A stretch of 64,000 nucleotides of DNA from Ctenosaura bakeri (lineage: Eukaryota > Chordata > Lepidosauria > Squamata > Iguanidae): contig CAOLHI010000059.1 in the NCBI GenBank assembly GCA_948474755.1, forward strand, positions 806,001 to 870,000, read 5' to 3'. The first letter of the stretch is position 1, and every line of letters begins with the position of its first letter. A program made the position numbers and the translations under genes. Positions 47,242 through 59,274 of this stretch are shown here, piece by piece. The notes beneath the pieces are model-generated. The model was not told where the DNA came from. It made no database searches and saw only the letters and a program-made list of their open reading frames with translations.

Positions 47242-47459
47242 TCCTTTTTACACTACACAATTACAGCACTATGATTCCATTTTTAACCCAGCTGCATTTT
47301 ATAGCATCCTAGAGCTTGTAGTTTGGTGAGGCACTAGATATCTCTGACTGAGAATTCTAAATGCCCCTAACTAAACTGAAAATCCTGGGATTTCATGGGA
47401 TGGAACCATGGCTGTTAAAAGTGGAATCACAGAGCTATAATTTTGTGGTGTAAAGGACA
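47242..47459. mobile_element. Palindromic MITE, hAT-like
   Basis: Left TCCTTTTTACACTACACAAT TACAGCACTATGATTCCA; right AGTGGAATCACAGAGCTATA ATTTTGTGGTGTAAAGGACA. Inverted ends. The centre carries GAGCTTGTAGTTTGGTGAGG CAC and AATCCTGGGATTTCATGGGA, as in 15748-15944. Confidence 0.75.
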
Positions 47460-48269
47460 GACTCCCAGTTGGGTTATTGCTGTTTTGAAAGAATTCAGAA
47501 GGTCCAATTAGTTCAGACAAAAAGCTCACTCAGGACATTAAAAAGGTAAAGTTTCCTTAGGTCACATTTAACCAGTTTAAAACAATGTTACTGGCAGCCT
47601 GTTTCAAAGTGCTGAGGCTTCCCTTTTAAGTTTTTGTGTAGAGTGAGAGCCAGATATTTGAAGGCATATCTGTTTCCGTTAACGTCCCTGAACTCTGTGG
47701 TTAATTTCCATTGCCCTTGCCCACATTCTTCAGCGTTAGAAGTGAAGTTGATGACAACTTGAGAGGGCCATGATGCACCATTTGTGGAAATTTATCCCCA
47801 AAGAGACACCCATGGGGCCAACAGTCTTGCCTTGTAGCATTCCACCTTTCCTTGGCCACAGGAATCAAGGTGGATTATCTTTAAGGTGCCAGGCAGAAAA
47901 AAAAAATCCTCCACTTTCAAAATTTACCTAGGAATTTTAAGTACTTGTTTAACAATTTATCTGCTGTATTTATTTGTGGCTTGTTTCTAGTGTGGACCTA
48001 TATTGTACACCACAGCAGAATGCAATGTGATGATGAGCAGTGTTAAAATATTTTAAATAAATACATTAAACAACTGTTAGAAATGCACCACTTGTTGTAC
48101 AAAACCCTCAACAATATTCTCACATCACTCACTAATTAATATGGGATACAATCTGTAATGAAGCTGACAAGGGCTTGATAGAAATGAACAAGAATATTCT
48201 CATCTAGCGCCTGTTAAATTTCTAGGGGTTTCTGTGCCATCTCTTTTCTTTTCTTTTTTTTTTGGCAAA

Positions 48270-48442
48270 TTTGTGCCTCAATTGAATATTGTTTTAAGCG
48301 TTTTATGATTTTATATGCTTTTATATCATTTTAATGTTTTTAACTGTTTTAAATATTTTTAATGTGTTTATTTATTGTTGGAAACTGCCTTGGGTTCCAC
48401 TCAGGGAGAAGGGTGGCCTACAAATATAATAAATAAATAAAT
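48270..48442 (+). mobile_element. L2-like LINE 3' tail
   Basis: T/A-rich tail, AACTGCCTTGGGTTCCACTC AGGGAGAAGGGTGGCCTACA AATATAATAAATAAATAAA: a good match to the 'CCGCC...GGAGAAGGGCGG-ATA-AATAAATAA' L2-type terminus. Confidence 0.7.
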
Positions 48443-48604
48443 GGGCCATTTTGACATCTGAGGCAATAGTTTCACTCTGTCTCTTCACAAGATTTCCTCT
48501 GAAATGAGCCTGCCCCTGTTTTTGGGTAAAGAATTCTATAACTTTAAGAAATCGGAAAGATTTTGAAGTAATCCATCTCATGTGTGCTAAAGGTACACCT
48601 CTGT

Positions 48605-48990
48605 TAATTTTACTTATTTATATATTGAAATGATATCTCACCTTTCTCCTGAAATGGGACTCAAGGCAGCCTACAATAATTTAAAACAAGATTCAGTTAG
48701 AATCTTATTTTACAAAAAAATTTTAAAAAAGCAAACATTATTTTAAAAGAAAGCCTGATTAAAACAGTTAAAGACATAATTAAAACATAACTACTAACAA
48801 AGGATAAAAACACAAAACAACACTGCACACACACTAATGCTACAAACTTTGACTCTCAAAGGCCTGCCTGAATAAAATGATCATCGTCTACTGATGAAAA
48901 GAAAGGAGAGAGAAGGGCAACTAGACTTTCCTTGGAAGGAAGTTCCACAGCCTGGGAGTAGCCACTGGTGGGGGGAGAGAGAGAGAAGAC
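48605..48990 (-). mobile_element. L2-like LINE 3' end
   Basis: TATCTCACCTTTCTCCTGAA ATGGGACTCAAGGCAGCCTA C is the reversed terminus. Further on, the minus strand recalls the end of the RT near 48960-48930 (SGYSQAVELPSKE). It faces the + oriented tail at 48270-48442. Confidence 0.6.
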
Positions 48991-49055
48991 CCTCTCCAGA
49001 GAGAGAAAACCATTCCCTGAAGATCTGAGAACTCAAGCTGGCTTGTATAGGGATA

Positions 49056-49560
49056 CTCTACTCAACAGAAATTTTGATTCCAGGGGCAGAAATAACTTGG
49101 AAAGAATAGGGAAAGGTTGCTACCCCCCGCCAAAAAACGCAGTTCAGTACGTTTCAGCAAATCTTTCATTCAAAACTAACAAGATGCACATATGAAAGGA
49201 AATAATAACATGCATGCCCAGTAAGGGATTCTCGAGACAACTGCTGTTTTACCTTCCTGTAGTAGGCAGGCACACATTTCTATTCACAGAAACAGCAGGA
49301 TCAACCAGAATGGAATACTGTTGTTTCCCAAGTGAGCAGCTGTTGATACAGAAAGTCTGTGTTTTCCTAGTGCTCCTTCACTATCCTCCCAATACCAGGG
49401 CTGCTAAGAAGCTTCCAGGTGGGCTGAAGGCAAGGAAGAAAAGTGGGGACTGAGCAGGCATGAAAAGACTTTGCAAAACAGAACTACTTTGTCAGAGATT
49501 TTGTTAACTGAGTTACGCCAGTAGTTTGATTTTGCTAGTGTCCTAGCACTAGGAGACACT
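49056..49560 (+). repeat. Unclassified interspersed repeat, copy 3
   Basis: CTCAACAGAAATTTTGATTC, GCAGTTCAGTACGTTTCAGC, AAATCTTTCATTCAAAACTA, then GAAAGTCTGTGTTTTCCTAG, CACTATCCTCCCAATACCAG and GACTTTGCAAAACAGAAC follow copy 2 in the same order. The right border is uncertain. Confidence 0.6.
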
Positions 49561-49675
49561 AGAAAGAGCAAGATGACTAGAGAATTAAAAGCTTGGGCCC
49601 CAAATGCACACAGGATGGAACTCTTAAAAATTAAACCTAGAAGAAAGTTGCCACTTTGGATTCTTATGTTATTGG

Positions 49676-50698
49676 TAAAGTTGGCTCTCCACATTTGCTA
49701 TGATTAGGGGCACTGGACCCCCGCAAAAGTGGAAAAATTGCAAATATCAAACTGTGTATGTGTGTGTGTCTGTGGGAAGGGGGCTGAGGCATGGTGGGAA
49801 GAACAGGCAGCCAGAGTCCAAATGAGGTCAAGGGAAAGGAGAGGGAAGGAGGTGGCCCTATACTTCTTCTCTTTCACCCATCTCCTTCCTTGGATGTGGG
49901 GGGCATTGGGAGAAGGTTTGTGATATTGAGAAATCAGGCTGAGAGCTGTCCTTAGCTGACCAGGTAGTGGTTGGTGGAGAGGAGGAGGGCCAGAGATGAC
50001 TTTTAAGGGTCTGCATGTCCTGATTGGAGCCACCAAAAGAGAAGATTCCTCCAGAAAAGAAGCACTTGAGGCAAGGTCTGGAGAAACTCACAAATAATCA
50101 AATCCATGAAAGTTAAACTTGCAAATGTGTAAGCGACAAGGGAATAACTAATATGAGTCTGGCTGGGGAATCCCATAGGGGAGGGGGAAAGAAGAGGAGT
50201 TAAGATGTGAGGTCCTGATTGAAATGAAACAACAGATATTTTAAATAGTTCAATAGAATATATAAAAACCCATATTAATAAATTAGAATATGTTAAAGAT
50301 AGGAAAAGTGAGAAAGAGGCAATAGCAAATCAGCTCAGAATGTTGGTAATATAGTATTATATTGTAAAGGTAAACAGGGAGGAAGAAGGAAGGCCAGAAA
50401 CGGGTATTAACTGGGAATCTATCAGTGGACAGGACATATTAAGGAGTGATGTATGTCAAGTAGAAAACATGTATACATCAGGGAAAAGTGTGTGAGAAGC
50501 TAGCTCTAGCAGGGGAACAACAATGTAATGTGGTTCGGGAATGAGATGGTGTGGGCTTCGGGGGGCGGGGACTGAGACAGGATGGAAGAACATAAATATT
50601 TCATGTTAAGATTTGGTACAAAAATTTGTTTTTTTTATATTTGGAAACTAATAAAATTATTTTAAAAAAAACCTTACAAATGTGGAAGGCTGTCTGTA
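49676..50698 (+). mobile_element. Mariner/Tigger-like MITE interrupted by an L1 tail
   Basis: Left TAAAGTTGGCTCTCCACATT TG, right CAAATGTGGAAGGCTGTCTG TA, with TA borders. Removing the insertion at 50131-50672 plus one duplicated 12-mer leaves about 470 bases, the size of the sister element at 54193-54664, with which it shares the interior (GGGGGCTGAGGCATG, GCTGTCCTTAGCTGACCAGG). Confidence 0.8.
50131..50672 (+). mobile_element. 5'-truncated L1 3' end with target-site duplication
   Basis: The segment ends TTTGGAAACTAATAAAATTA TTTTAAAAAAAAC (A-rich tail). It is flanked by CTTGCAAATGTG (50119-50130) and CTTACAAATGTG (50673-50684), an 11-of-12 match as expected of an L1-style target duplication. 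No coding part is left. Confidence 0.7.
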
Positions 50699-50763
50699 TT
50701 TGAAACCGGCTGCTGGAAAGGTGTGTTTACTCTTGGGGAATATGTGAAGTGGTCTAAACAAAG

Positions 50764-50788
50764 GGTGGTGGTGGTGGTGGTGGTGGGG
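50764..50788 (+). repeat. (GGT)n microsatellite
   Basis: About seven GGT/GTG units. Short. Confidence 0.9.
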
Positions 50789-53358
50789 ATAATCTATGCT
50801 TTTAGTTCCAAAATAAAGCTATTCTTTCTGAAGACAACGATATGTGTGTTTATTTTCTTTTTTCTAATCTAAGTGGGGGGGCATGGGTGGACTGATTGAA
50901 ACCATAATCATCATAGTGGTTGAAGTGTCCTGGCAAGAGTTCTTTGTTCAGTCCCCTGGCTTTATTTTTCCTTTTACAGAAGCTCTTTGTTCACCCTGAT
51001 TCAGAGTAATGTACTGGGAAGTGGGGGGCAGAGGGGGCTGGGTACAGGTTAGAGGGAATAATAACTGTGAAAGTTTTGGCCTCTGTCTTTGCATGCTGTG
51101 CAAACATGGATTGAACCTGGAAACAAAGGGCATGTTTTGGGAAACAATCGTGGGCAGTACAGGGGTTTCAGCTGAAAGCATCTGTTATGTATCTGTTTTC
51201 CCTAGGCTCGAGGTAACTTTATTTACAGCAAGCGTTTGTTCCTTCTTATCCCTTCCCCCCAAAAAAGGGAAATGGGAACAGCATTTACTAGAAATCTTTT
51301 GGCTTTGCGTGCATAGAGGAATAACACAAATAGGTTCTCCAGAACAAATAATTACTGGAGAGAATGGCAGCTTCCAGAATATAACAGTTGCATGTTACCT
51401 GACAATATAAGCAGGAAAACTAAAAAACCTCACTGCCATTCTGTAGATATATAACAGAAGAGAATCCAGTCTATCAAACTGTTTGAGTTGTCAAGAGGAG
51501 CATTGGGGGCTTTTCACCAACAGCCCACACAGAGAAAATGTTAAGTTAATGGTAATAGGAACACATATCCAGCAATTGCGCTTCATTGCTTAGGAGAAAA
51601 CTTGTCTTGTGAATCTAACAATTTGATGTTTGCAAGGAGCCACATTCTTTTCTGTGTTTGGCAAAGCCAGGAATCCCTTCATGTTACCGTATTTACTGCA
51701 TCTAGCAGGTTTATTGACTGCTTCCTCAGGAGGAAATGGCTTTCACTTCATGGTGAATTTTGTCCCCCATGCAGTGGGCACGTTGGATGTGGACAGCTGT
51801 GGGAAGCAGTGGAGACTACAGTCTCCGAGCCATGCAGCGAATCACTGGAAATAGGCAAGTCAGTGCTGTCATTCAGGAAACTGTCACCCCATTAAGTTTC
51901 TTTCTGTTAAAAAAAAAAAACAGAAGGAAAAGCTGACATTTGACCAGCTGAAATGCTTGCTGAATAATTTTCAAGGCACATGGTTTGCTTCATTTGTATT
52001 CTGTATCTCTGTAGTGTTTTTATTTTCTGTTTTAATTTCTTAAAGAAAACAATCCTCCATCCATTTTCATGTCTAGAAATCCAGTGTTCCCAAACAGTAG
52101 TTTGCTTAAACTTTGTCACTGTAGGTATTGTCTGACTCTGTTAATACTACCTATCTCTTTGAGAGATGCTTCAGAAGTGTCCCACGGTTCATATGGTTGG
52201 TTCCATCTGCCATCCCCATCTTCCATTTATTTTACTGTCATTATATATCTTCTAGTATTTTCTCTTCTTTTTTTTTAAAGTTATTTCAATGAAATATCCA
52301 GTGGAACTATGATAAGCTGAATGTCAGGCTACATGAAGCTGTTTAATGAAAAATAAACAATACAGTATGGAATAAAGGTGTCGTTTCAGATTTGAGGGGA
52401 ATATGGCAGGGGTCAATATTTTGCCAGGAGGCAAGGAGAGTTTCAGGAAGATTCTCTGATCTGCTTTTGAAAATGTTTCAGGTGAAATGAAGAAATGGGC
52501 ACCATGCATTAATACCATTTGCTGTGATTAAAACTACTCATGTTTATTGTTATATCATCCGGTAGTGTACAAACAGGAATTTGTTCATTTTGTAGGTATA
52601 CTAAATAGTATAATAGCTCAGGAAAACCATAGCAAGATACATGTAATATGCCAGACCTGTGAGTTGGCAAGAAATAAAGATAGCATGTGTGAACTGAGAT
52701 ATGGAGGTGTACATGTATGTGTGTGTATCCCAAAAATGAGCGGAGTGTACAAAATAAGAAACTTAGTGATAAAAATAATGTTTAATAAACATTACCCAAA
52801 ATAGGAAGGGCTAGGCAACACCTAGTGTTACTTAAAGCTGATGTTTGTTTGTTTTATAGGGATGCTTACTGAGCTGTATACCAAGTCAGATTTCATCAGA
52901 ATCTAGGGGAACATTGTGAAACTCTTGTAAGAGATTCCTTATGCTCATGGCAAGGAAAATTCCACCATCTCATTGAAAGGTCCCATTGACATTATTCTAG
53001 TTTTTCTATGCTAAAGTCTCCTTTAAATTGAAAAGGCAGACTTTTTCAGGCACTGTTTACTTAATTATGCATGCCTGTTTGCTTTTGTGATGTCTTGAAA
53101 TCATTCATGTTAGGATTTCTTCTCAGAGAACCTAAGGACATGATATTCTGCTCCAAAAATCATATTGTGAAAAAGGCCTAGTTGTTAACTCAGTCTGCCT
53201 AGGAAATGCAAAGGTATTCTGGCCTCCTCAAATAGAAGAACTCTTTATTGTACATGTATAGTGCTTTGAACAGTTTGTCCCTCTCCATTTTGAAAGGTGT
53301 TTGCTAATAGCACTCTCTCCCTCACTCTTCTTTTGTGTGTGTGTATGTGTATGCTCAG

Positions 53359-53507
53359 GAGTTCAGACTCTGAAGAAGCATTTGAGACTCCAGAATCTAC
53401 AACTCCTGTGAAGGCCGCACCACCATTACCACAACCACCATCTGAAGTTGCAGCGTTTGACACAGAGGAACAGGAAGTACGACCTCAGCTTCCATCAGAG
53501 GACTTAG
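53359..53507 (+). CDS. TACC2: TACC2 first shared coding exon
   Basis: Acceptor TGTGTATGCTCAG|G and donor CTTAG|GTAATC. The first base completes Arg (long) or Met (short); then SSDSEEAFETPESTTPVKAA ... QLPSEDL, ending with one base that completes Gly with the next exon (G|GA). The SSDSEEAFETPESTTPVKA block is the highly conserved hallmark of TACC2 (and similar in TACC1) where the short and long isoforms join. The following Pro-rich stretch (PPLPQPPSE) is shorter than the poly-Pro run I recall for human. Acidic, disordered, rich in potential Ser/Thr-Pro sites. Phases match on both sides, which leaves little doubt. Confidence 0.96.
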
Positions 53508-53933
53508 GTAATCACTCTTTAGGATGGACGTCTCAAGTACGGATGGAAGGGAACATTGAATATTCTTTTCTTTTCTTTTTTTTACTGAGTTTGAACTTAT
53601 TGGAACTAAATGCTCATTTTGCTCAAGGGTAGAGTACATGATTTGCATGTAGAAAGTTCCAGTTTTCTGTAACTGGCATCTCTAGGCAGGACTGGGAAAG
53701 AATCTTGGCTGAGATCTTGGAGAACTCCTGCAAGAGGGTTGTCTGACTTCCCTGTAAGCCAGATTCTCTAGTCCATCTTAGAGTCCCTGTAACTACTTAT
53801 ATTAGGTTTTCTACTTGTTTCAAGGAGTCATTCTAACCTCTATTCTCATCAGAACCCACAGAAGAATCCAGTGTTTGAAGATTAACTGGAGCTTTCTGTT
53901 CATACAAAATTCAGTTTTCAAGGGCTTTCAAAA

Positions 53934-54155
53934 TTCATGTGCCTTCAGATCACCTGTTGACTTAGTGATCCTGTGAATTTTTCACAGGGTTTTCTTAGGC
54001 AAGAAATACAAAGAAGTGATTTTGCCGGTTCCATCCTCTGAAGTATAGCCTACAACATGTAATATTTTTTTGTCAGTCTCCCATTCAAGTACTAACCAGA
54101 GATAACTCTGCTTCACTTCCAAGATTAGATAGGATCTGAAGTAACTGCTTTTAAA
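53934..54155 (-). mobile_element. 5S-rRNA-derived SINE, diverged
   Basis: GTGCCTTCAGATCACCTGTT, CAGGGTTTTCTTAGGCAAGA, GTCTCCCATTCAAGTACTAA CCAGAGATAACTCTGCTTCA CTTCCAAGATTAGA. The reverse-complement 5S head is visible but mutated. Confidence 0.82.
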
Positions 54156-54192
54156 CTAAAACCATTAAACCAAGAATCAGACTCTTCAGATG

Positions 54193-54664
54193 TACAGTCA
54201 GCCGTCCACATTGGCTAGGGATAGGGGTTCAGTAGCCCTGCAAAAGTGGAAAAATCACAAATACCAAAATGCATGTATGTTTGTGGGAAAGGGGGTGAGG
54301 CATGTTGGGGACAGTGGACACCCAGGGTCCCAACCAGCCAGGGAAAGGGGCTGTGTCAGCATGGTGACCCTGTACTTCCTCTCTCACACCTGTCTCCTTC
54401 CTTGGGTGTAGAGGGGCATGGGGAGAGGGTTTGCAGTGTTGGGAAATCAGGCTAAAAGCCATTCTTAGCTGGCCAGGAAGTGGCTACTGGAGGAGGAGGA
54501 AGACACAGTAGTTTTTTAAAGGATTGTACAGCCTGATCCAAGCCACTGAGAGGGAAGGTTCCCCTGGAAAAAAAGCACCTGAGGTGGGGAAAAAGGGGTT
54601 AGAAAAACTTGCAAATAATTAAATCCATGAAAGTCAAACCTGAAAATGTGGAGGGCTAACTGCA
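54193..54664 (+). mobile_element. Mariner/Tigger-like MITE, intact outline
   Basis: TACAGTCAGCCGTCCACATT GG at left; AAAATGTGGAGGGCTAACTG CA at right. 472 bases. The same family as 49676-50698; the interior includes GGGAAAGGGGGTGAGGCATG and AAGCCATTCTTAGCTGGCCA. Creates several false frames of about 70 codons. Confidence 0.85.
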
Positions 54665-56228
54665 TTTGGAACATCATATTGAGGACAAGGTTGATACAAA
54701 GAGGCATTAGGGAATATAGTATCAAAGTATTTCATTGAAGTTTAAATGCTATCTTTGAGGGGCTCTTGTGTATAGGACATATATGTTTCTTAATGTAACT
54801 ATAGAAGTTCAGCCCCTGTGATTAAATGTCAAGAGTAGTAAAACTTCTTTGTTGAGACTGCTTTGAAGTGAAAGGGCAACATTCCTTTCGTTTCTGACTC
54901 ACTTCTGACACCAAAAGGGCAGGATCTAAAGAAGCTTTCTGTAGCCACAAAGATACATTGTCTACTGTTCAAGTCTGCCTGGGATAGGCTGATTTTTCCT
55001 TTATATTAATGTATGTAGCAGGACTTTTAGAGTAATATCATAATATCCCTAACAAAAAGTCTGAATTTTCCAAGCCTTGCAAGCATCTCATTCAAAATAT
55101 ACTATCAATTCCTCTAATTTAGTCAAATAAATTAGTTGCAGAATTGGTGGGTGGTATTCTTTTTGCTAATAATTTGATGAGCCTGTTGAAAAATAAAAGG
55201 TCTGGAGCAAGCATATTCAATGTAAGGGACTTAAGTAAGTTCAAGATAAAATTTGCTTTTTGGAAGAATTAATGCCATTTCCAAAGGCTTGGACTTGCAT
55301 GTATTAGATTCCCTGATCCATTCTGATGTCTGTTAGCCTGAGTGAACTGACAAAATTGCTACTGTGTCACAGAATCTGTGGTACAAACTAGTGATGACAA
55401 ATTACCTTGTTAATTGTCCTCTTTTTGAAAAACTTCATCTCTGATACCAAGGAAGTTGCTTTCTGATAAAACCCTAAAATAAGAATATCCTCATTATTTT
55501 CAGTAAAACTTTCTCCAAGCATTTCCTTTTCTGAAGAGATAGATGAATTTTGTAAAGAGATGAGGCTGAATAGGATTTGTAGTGGTTGACTAAGCTAGCA
55601 TCTACATTCCTGAACTAGCTGAATATATAATGCCTGACACCCCTCAAGTAGAAAATCAGATTGACCAAAAAAAGAAAAGAAAAAGGTCAATAAAAGAGAA
55701 AATATTGTCCTCAATGTTATATGGGGAGGGAGCGACCTGAAACATCCAAAATTGCAATCAGAAATGATTGGAAGGTCATTTACAATTTTGTGGAAATTGT
55801 GGTGAACATTGCACACAGACAGTTACTATTTTGTGGCAACCAACACAGGGAAGACCTGAGAACTTTATTTAAACCATGGAAAAGTAGCACATCAGGGGGG
55901 AATGTAAATATTCTTCATAATTTACAAGCTTTTCATGAACAGGAAATGTTGACATCTTTTGAAAAGCAGGCCCATTACCCACCTGAATGCTAAAATTTTA
56001 TGTATGTAAGAATTCATGCCTTTTTGAAGGTTGAAATCAACTCTATCAACTTGGTGAGTCACTTCCTAAACATTCCAATCAAATGTATTATGTTCTCCCC
56101 TGAACCTGTTCAGAGAGTCATTATTTCTATTGTGTCTGTACCTCATGGGGTGCCCATTTCAGTTGTTTATAGGCCTTTCCTAAGTATGCTCAAATATGAG
56201 TTGAAGCACCCAATGAGGAGGCTTTCAG

Positions 56229-56370
56229 ATTAGATAGCTGTGTTACTCTGTATCAGCACAGTAACAAGAAAGAAAGTTTGTGCCACATTGGCACCTTTAA
56301 GATTGATTTGTTCAGAGCTGACAACAATCCATGAAAGCTTATGCTGATGAAAGTATTCCAGAAGGTGGAA
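56229..56370 (-). repeat. Old dispersed repeat with 'CTTTAAGAT...CATGAAAGCTTATGCTG' motifs
   Basis: GTTACTCTGTATCAGCACAG, GGCACCTTTAAGATTGATTT and CCATGAAAGCTTATGCTGAT are landmarks of a repeat common in reptile genomes that I cannot name with certainty. Confidence 0.5.
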
Positions 56371-59274
56371 ACACAGGGCAAGACAACAGGAGCTAACCAT
56401 GTAGGCTTATTCTAATGCGGGGTGTGAAACCGAAACTCTCTCTATATTTTTAGAGTTTAGTTCCAAGACTCCGTCATTGGCTGGAGTTGTATGCTCAAAA
56501 CATCTGGAGTGTCACAGTTGCTGACCTCTGTTCTAGTGAGTCTTGAGGCCAAACAAGGCAGGATGTTAAATGCATTTTTCTAAACATACATGTGTGCATA
56601 CATACATACGAATAGCACCAGTTGAGGCAGAGGCTGATAAAGACTGTGATGGGTATATATAAGCTAGGATCAATTTATTCTTGCAGTCCTGAGAAAAATT
56701 GTTACCTTGAAGGTGTGTATGCACTGAGGAAAAAATTCCACCTGAGTATCAGAGAGGAATTTCTTCCAGGGCAAATATTAGCTTCACAAGTGGGATCTTC
56801 CTCAGCACTGGAATCAAGGAAGAAAGAATACACACAGCTGTGTTCTCATCCCAGCAGTCCCTGCCCCAAATGATGCTATTTGTATTTTTAAACTTTTATT
56901 TTTTTAAAAAAATTAATCACTTTCATGTTAAATGAAAAGGCACATTTAACCTCACCTCTGCTTTGGTGATGTTTCTTGAGATTGGAGATTTCTGTGACCA
57001 TGTGGAGAGGGACTTTGGAATCTGTGACCTCAGATGCTAGTTGTGGTACCACAGGAATGACATCTTTAATCTACAGGGATTAATGTGCTGGGTTTGTGGC
57101 TGGCATAGAGTACTGGTGGCTTGGGTGAGAAGGCTTCTAGGAGTGTGGCTGTCAGGAGTCCTAGCTTAGATGCCTCTAATTCTACTCACGTAGGTGTTCA
57201 GTGTTCTGCCAAGTTCCTTCCATGACACATGACATGACTGAAGGATTCCAGTCTCTGAGCTTTTGTTTCATTTTTATTATGGCTGTTTAAGGCATAACCT
57301 TAGGCCTTGCAGCGGATTTGTCTTATGATTTCCTGATTCCCCACCCAGTCCGGACAACTGACATGGATTGTGGGAATGCCCTAAAATGTCAAAGGGGTGG
57401 AGGCTTTCCTGTCCCCCCCCCCCAGTTTAAAGGGGATTAAGCACTATAAAAGCTCTGTAAGTGTGCTACTTCATACCACACGTTCAAGCATAGTTCCAAT
57501 CTACATGCTTTTGCAACATGTGTTTTCACTCAGCAATGTGTGTTTTAGGAGTCCGTTTATTTGTGTGGTGGTTAATCAGACAGCTTACTTTCCAAAAAGC
57601 AGATTTAGTGTATCAAATGCATGTGTGAAATAGTTAGGTACTGTGAGTGCTAAAACTATTTTACAAACAACTTTAGCAGGCAGTTAGCTATATAACTGTC
57701 CTTTCTTTTATTTGTGTGGCATTAAAAATATATGATTAGCTCTTCAAAGTGTTTTATTCTATAATCCTTCCCAGGTAAATAAATCAACCCATAAATTTAA
57801 ATATGCAACCATGGTCAGGCAAGCCCATTTTCCTGTTGGATTATTGAAATCCACTGTGAAAATGCATTTGTCTTTGCCCTTACATAGGATTTTACTGGAC
57901 CACATGCAGAGTAAAATAATTGCCAGGGAAAAGAGGGGTAAGGCATCTCTTCCACTGGAGAGATGCTTGTTGACAGCTAGTAATAATGATGTAAATTATT
58001 TTCAGTTTGGTTCTTTGTCACGTATGCCTTATTTTCTGCTTGGTGGTAGAATGGAAGTGTAATTGTTTCTGCCTAAGGGTGGCAAAGTACAGTGTATGAG
58101 TGTGCAAGATATAATGGTGACCATCTAAATTAATCAGTATGATATAATTTTCAGAGATGTCAGCAGCTCATCGCCAGTTGCCCACGTGATTACCCACTAG
58201 ATATCTTTGGGCAAGTCACTGTCTCTTTGTCTAATCTGTTTGGCAGGATTATTTTTAGACTACACTATTCTTCAGAGTTTCTTTAAGGACAAGTGTCATA
58301 AGATTGTTCTGAGTAAGTTAATTCAGTAGTTACTGCGCAATTTGCATGCTGAGCAGTTCTGTTTGTCTGTGTAATCTTACTGTATTATGGGGTAATTAGC
58401 TTACTTGTTTTATGGAGAAATATATTACGGTAGGGAACAGGCAGACCCTCTACGTTCTCTCTCAGTCTCATACAAGGACTGCCTGTACCCTATGGTAAGG
58501 TGTATTCCCTACCATAAGACAGACCAGAACATCTTGGGAACATCAAGAGAACTGGTCAGTCACTTATATGATTATATACTATGGAAAAAGTAATTAGAGT
58601 TGTAAGTATTGAGTTTTTAAGAACTCCCATTTTAATAACTCCCATTCTGCTTCCAACACCAGCCAGAGGAAATGAACAGAATGTTAATTGTTGGGAAAGG
58701 AAAATAAGATGATATAAAATGTACATCTTTCTTTGTGAAATGCTGACTTGCTCATATGTTGAGTTCCACGCTGTTTTGAGCCTCATTTAACCTTTTCTCA
58801 TTTAACACATCAACAAAAGTGAACTTGTGAATAAGTTCAAGGAAGGGCATATATGCATACTTCATAACCATATCAATAATATGATATGGTATGTTAATGA
58901 CCCCTGTCCTGTTTGCAGGTCTCGATTAAGGGGGTTAGGACCTTGCACGAAATCCAAAATCAGGGTCTCTCTTGTCCAGGTGTGCAAACTCTCCTGTTGG
59001 AGTGCTGCCTTTGTGCCAGACAAGGCCTTGGTGGCACTGCCAGAACAAGAGGAGCCCTCCTGGAGGCCATGGCCAGTCCTGCTCAAGCCCAAAGACCATT
59101 GCTTGTGTTCTAACTGGGATGACAAAAACCAGAGTCTCAAAGGCCGTGGTCTCAACATGGCATTGCCCTCTTCTCTCTCTTCACAACTGGAAAATGAGAC
59201 TGGCGTGGGAGGTAAATACTACCTCCCTTGCTGGGGAGGGTGCAGGGAGAAGGTTGATAACTCCATCTTCTCAC

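Larger units (their letters stand above)
23393..53358 (+). other. TACC2: TACC2 intron (30 kb) before the first shared exon
   Basis: Intron for both isoforms from here on. No other exon with fitting splice phase was recognised. Donor GTAAGT at 23393 and acceptor TGTGTATGCTCAG ending at 53358. Contents not listed as repeats (for example about 24.4-26.4, 30-31.7, 36-38.3, 43-44.6, 51-53.2 kb) look like unique A/T-rich intronic DNA with only short chance frames. Any conserved enhancers could not be judged without alignment. Confidence 0.85.

Noticed and set aside
53297..53358. In-frame extension upstream of the shared exon
   Set aside because: It consists of the polypyrimidine/GT-rich acceptor region; the splice phase from both upstream exons requires entry at 53359.
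58190..58260. MIR-like SINE from the phrase TTGGGCAAGTCACTGTCTCT
   Set aside because: Only about 20 bases match; too little to call an element.
58919..59210. Open stretch with good acceptor (CCTGTTTGCAG) and donor (GAG|GTAAAT), possible extra TACC2 exon
   Set aside because: Its 292 bases would shift the frame between the exons at 53359 and 60530, which already join in phase. The translation (many Cys and Trp) does not resemble TACC2. Possibly repeat or chance; only RNA data would revive it.
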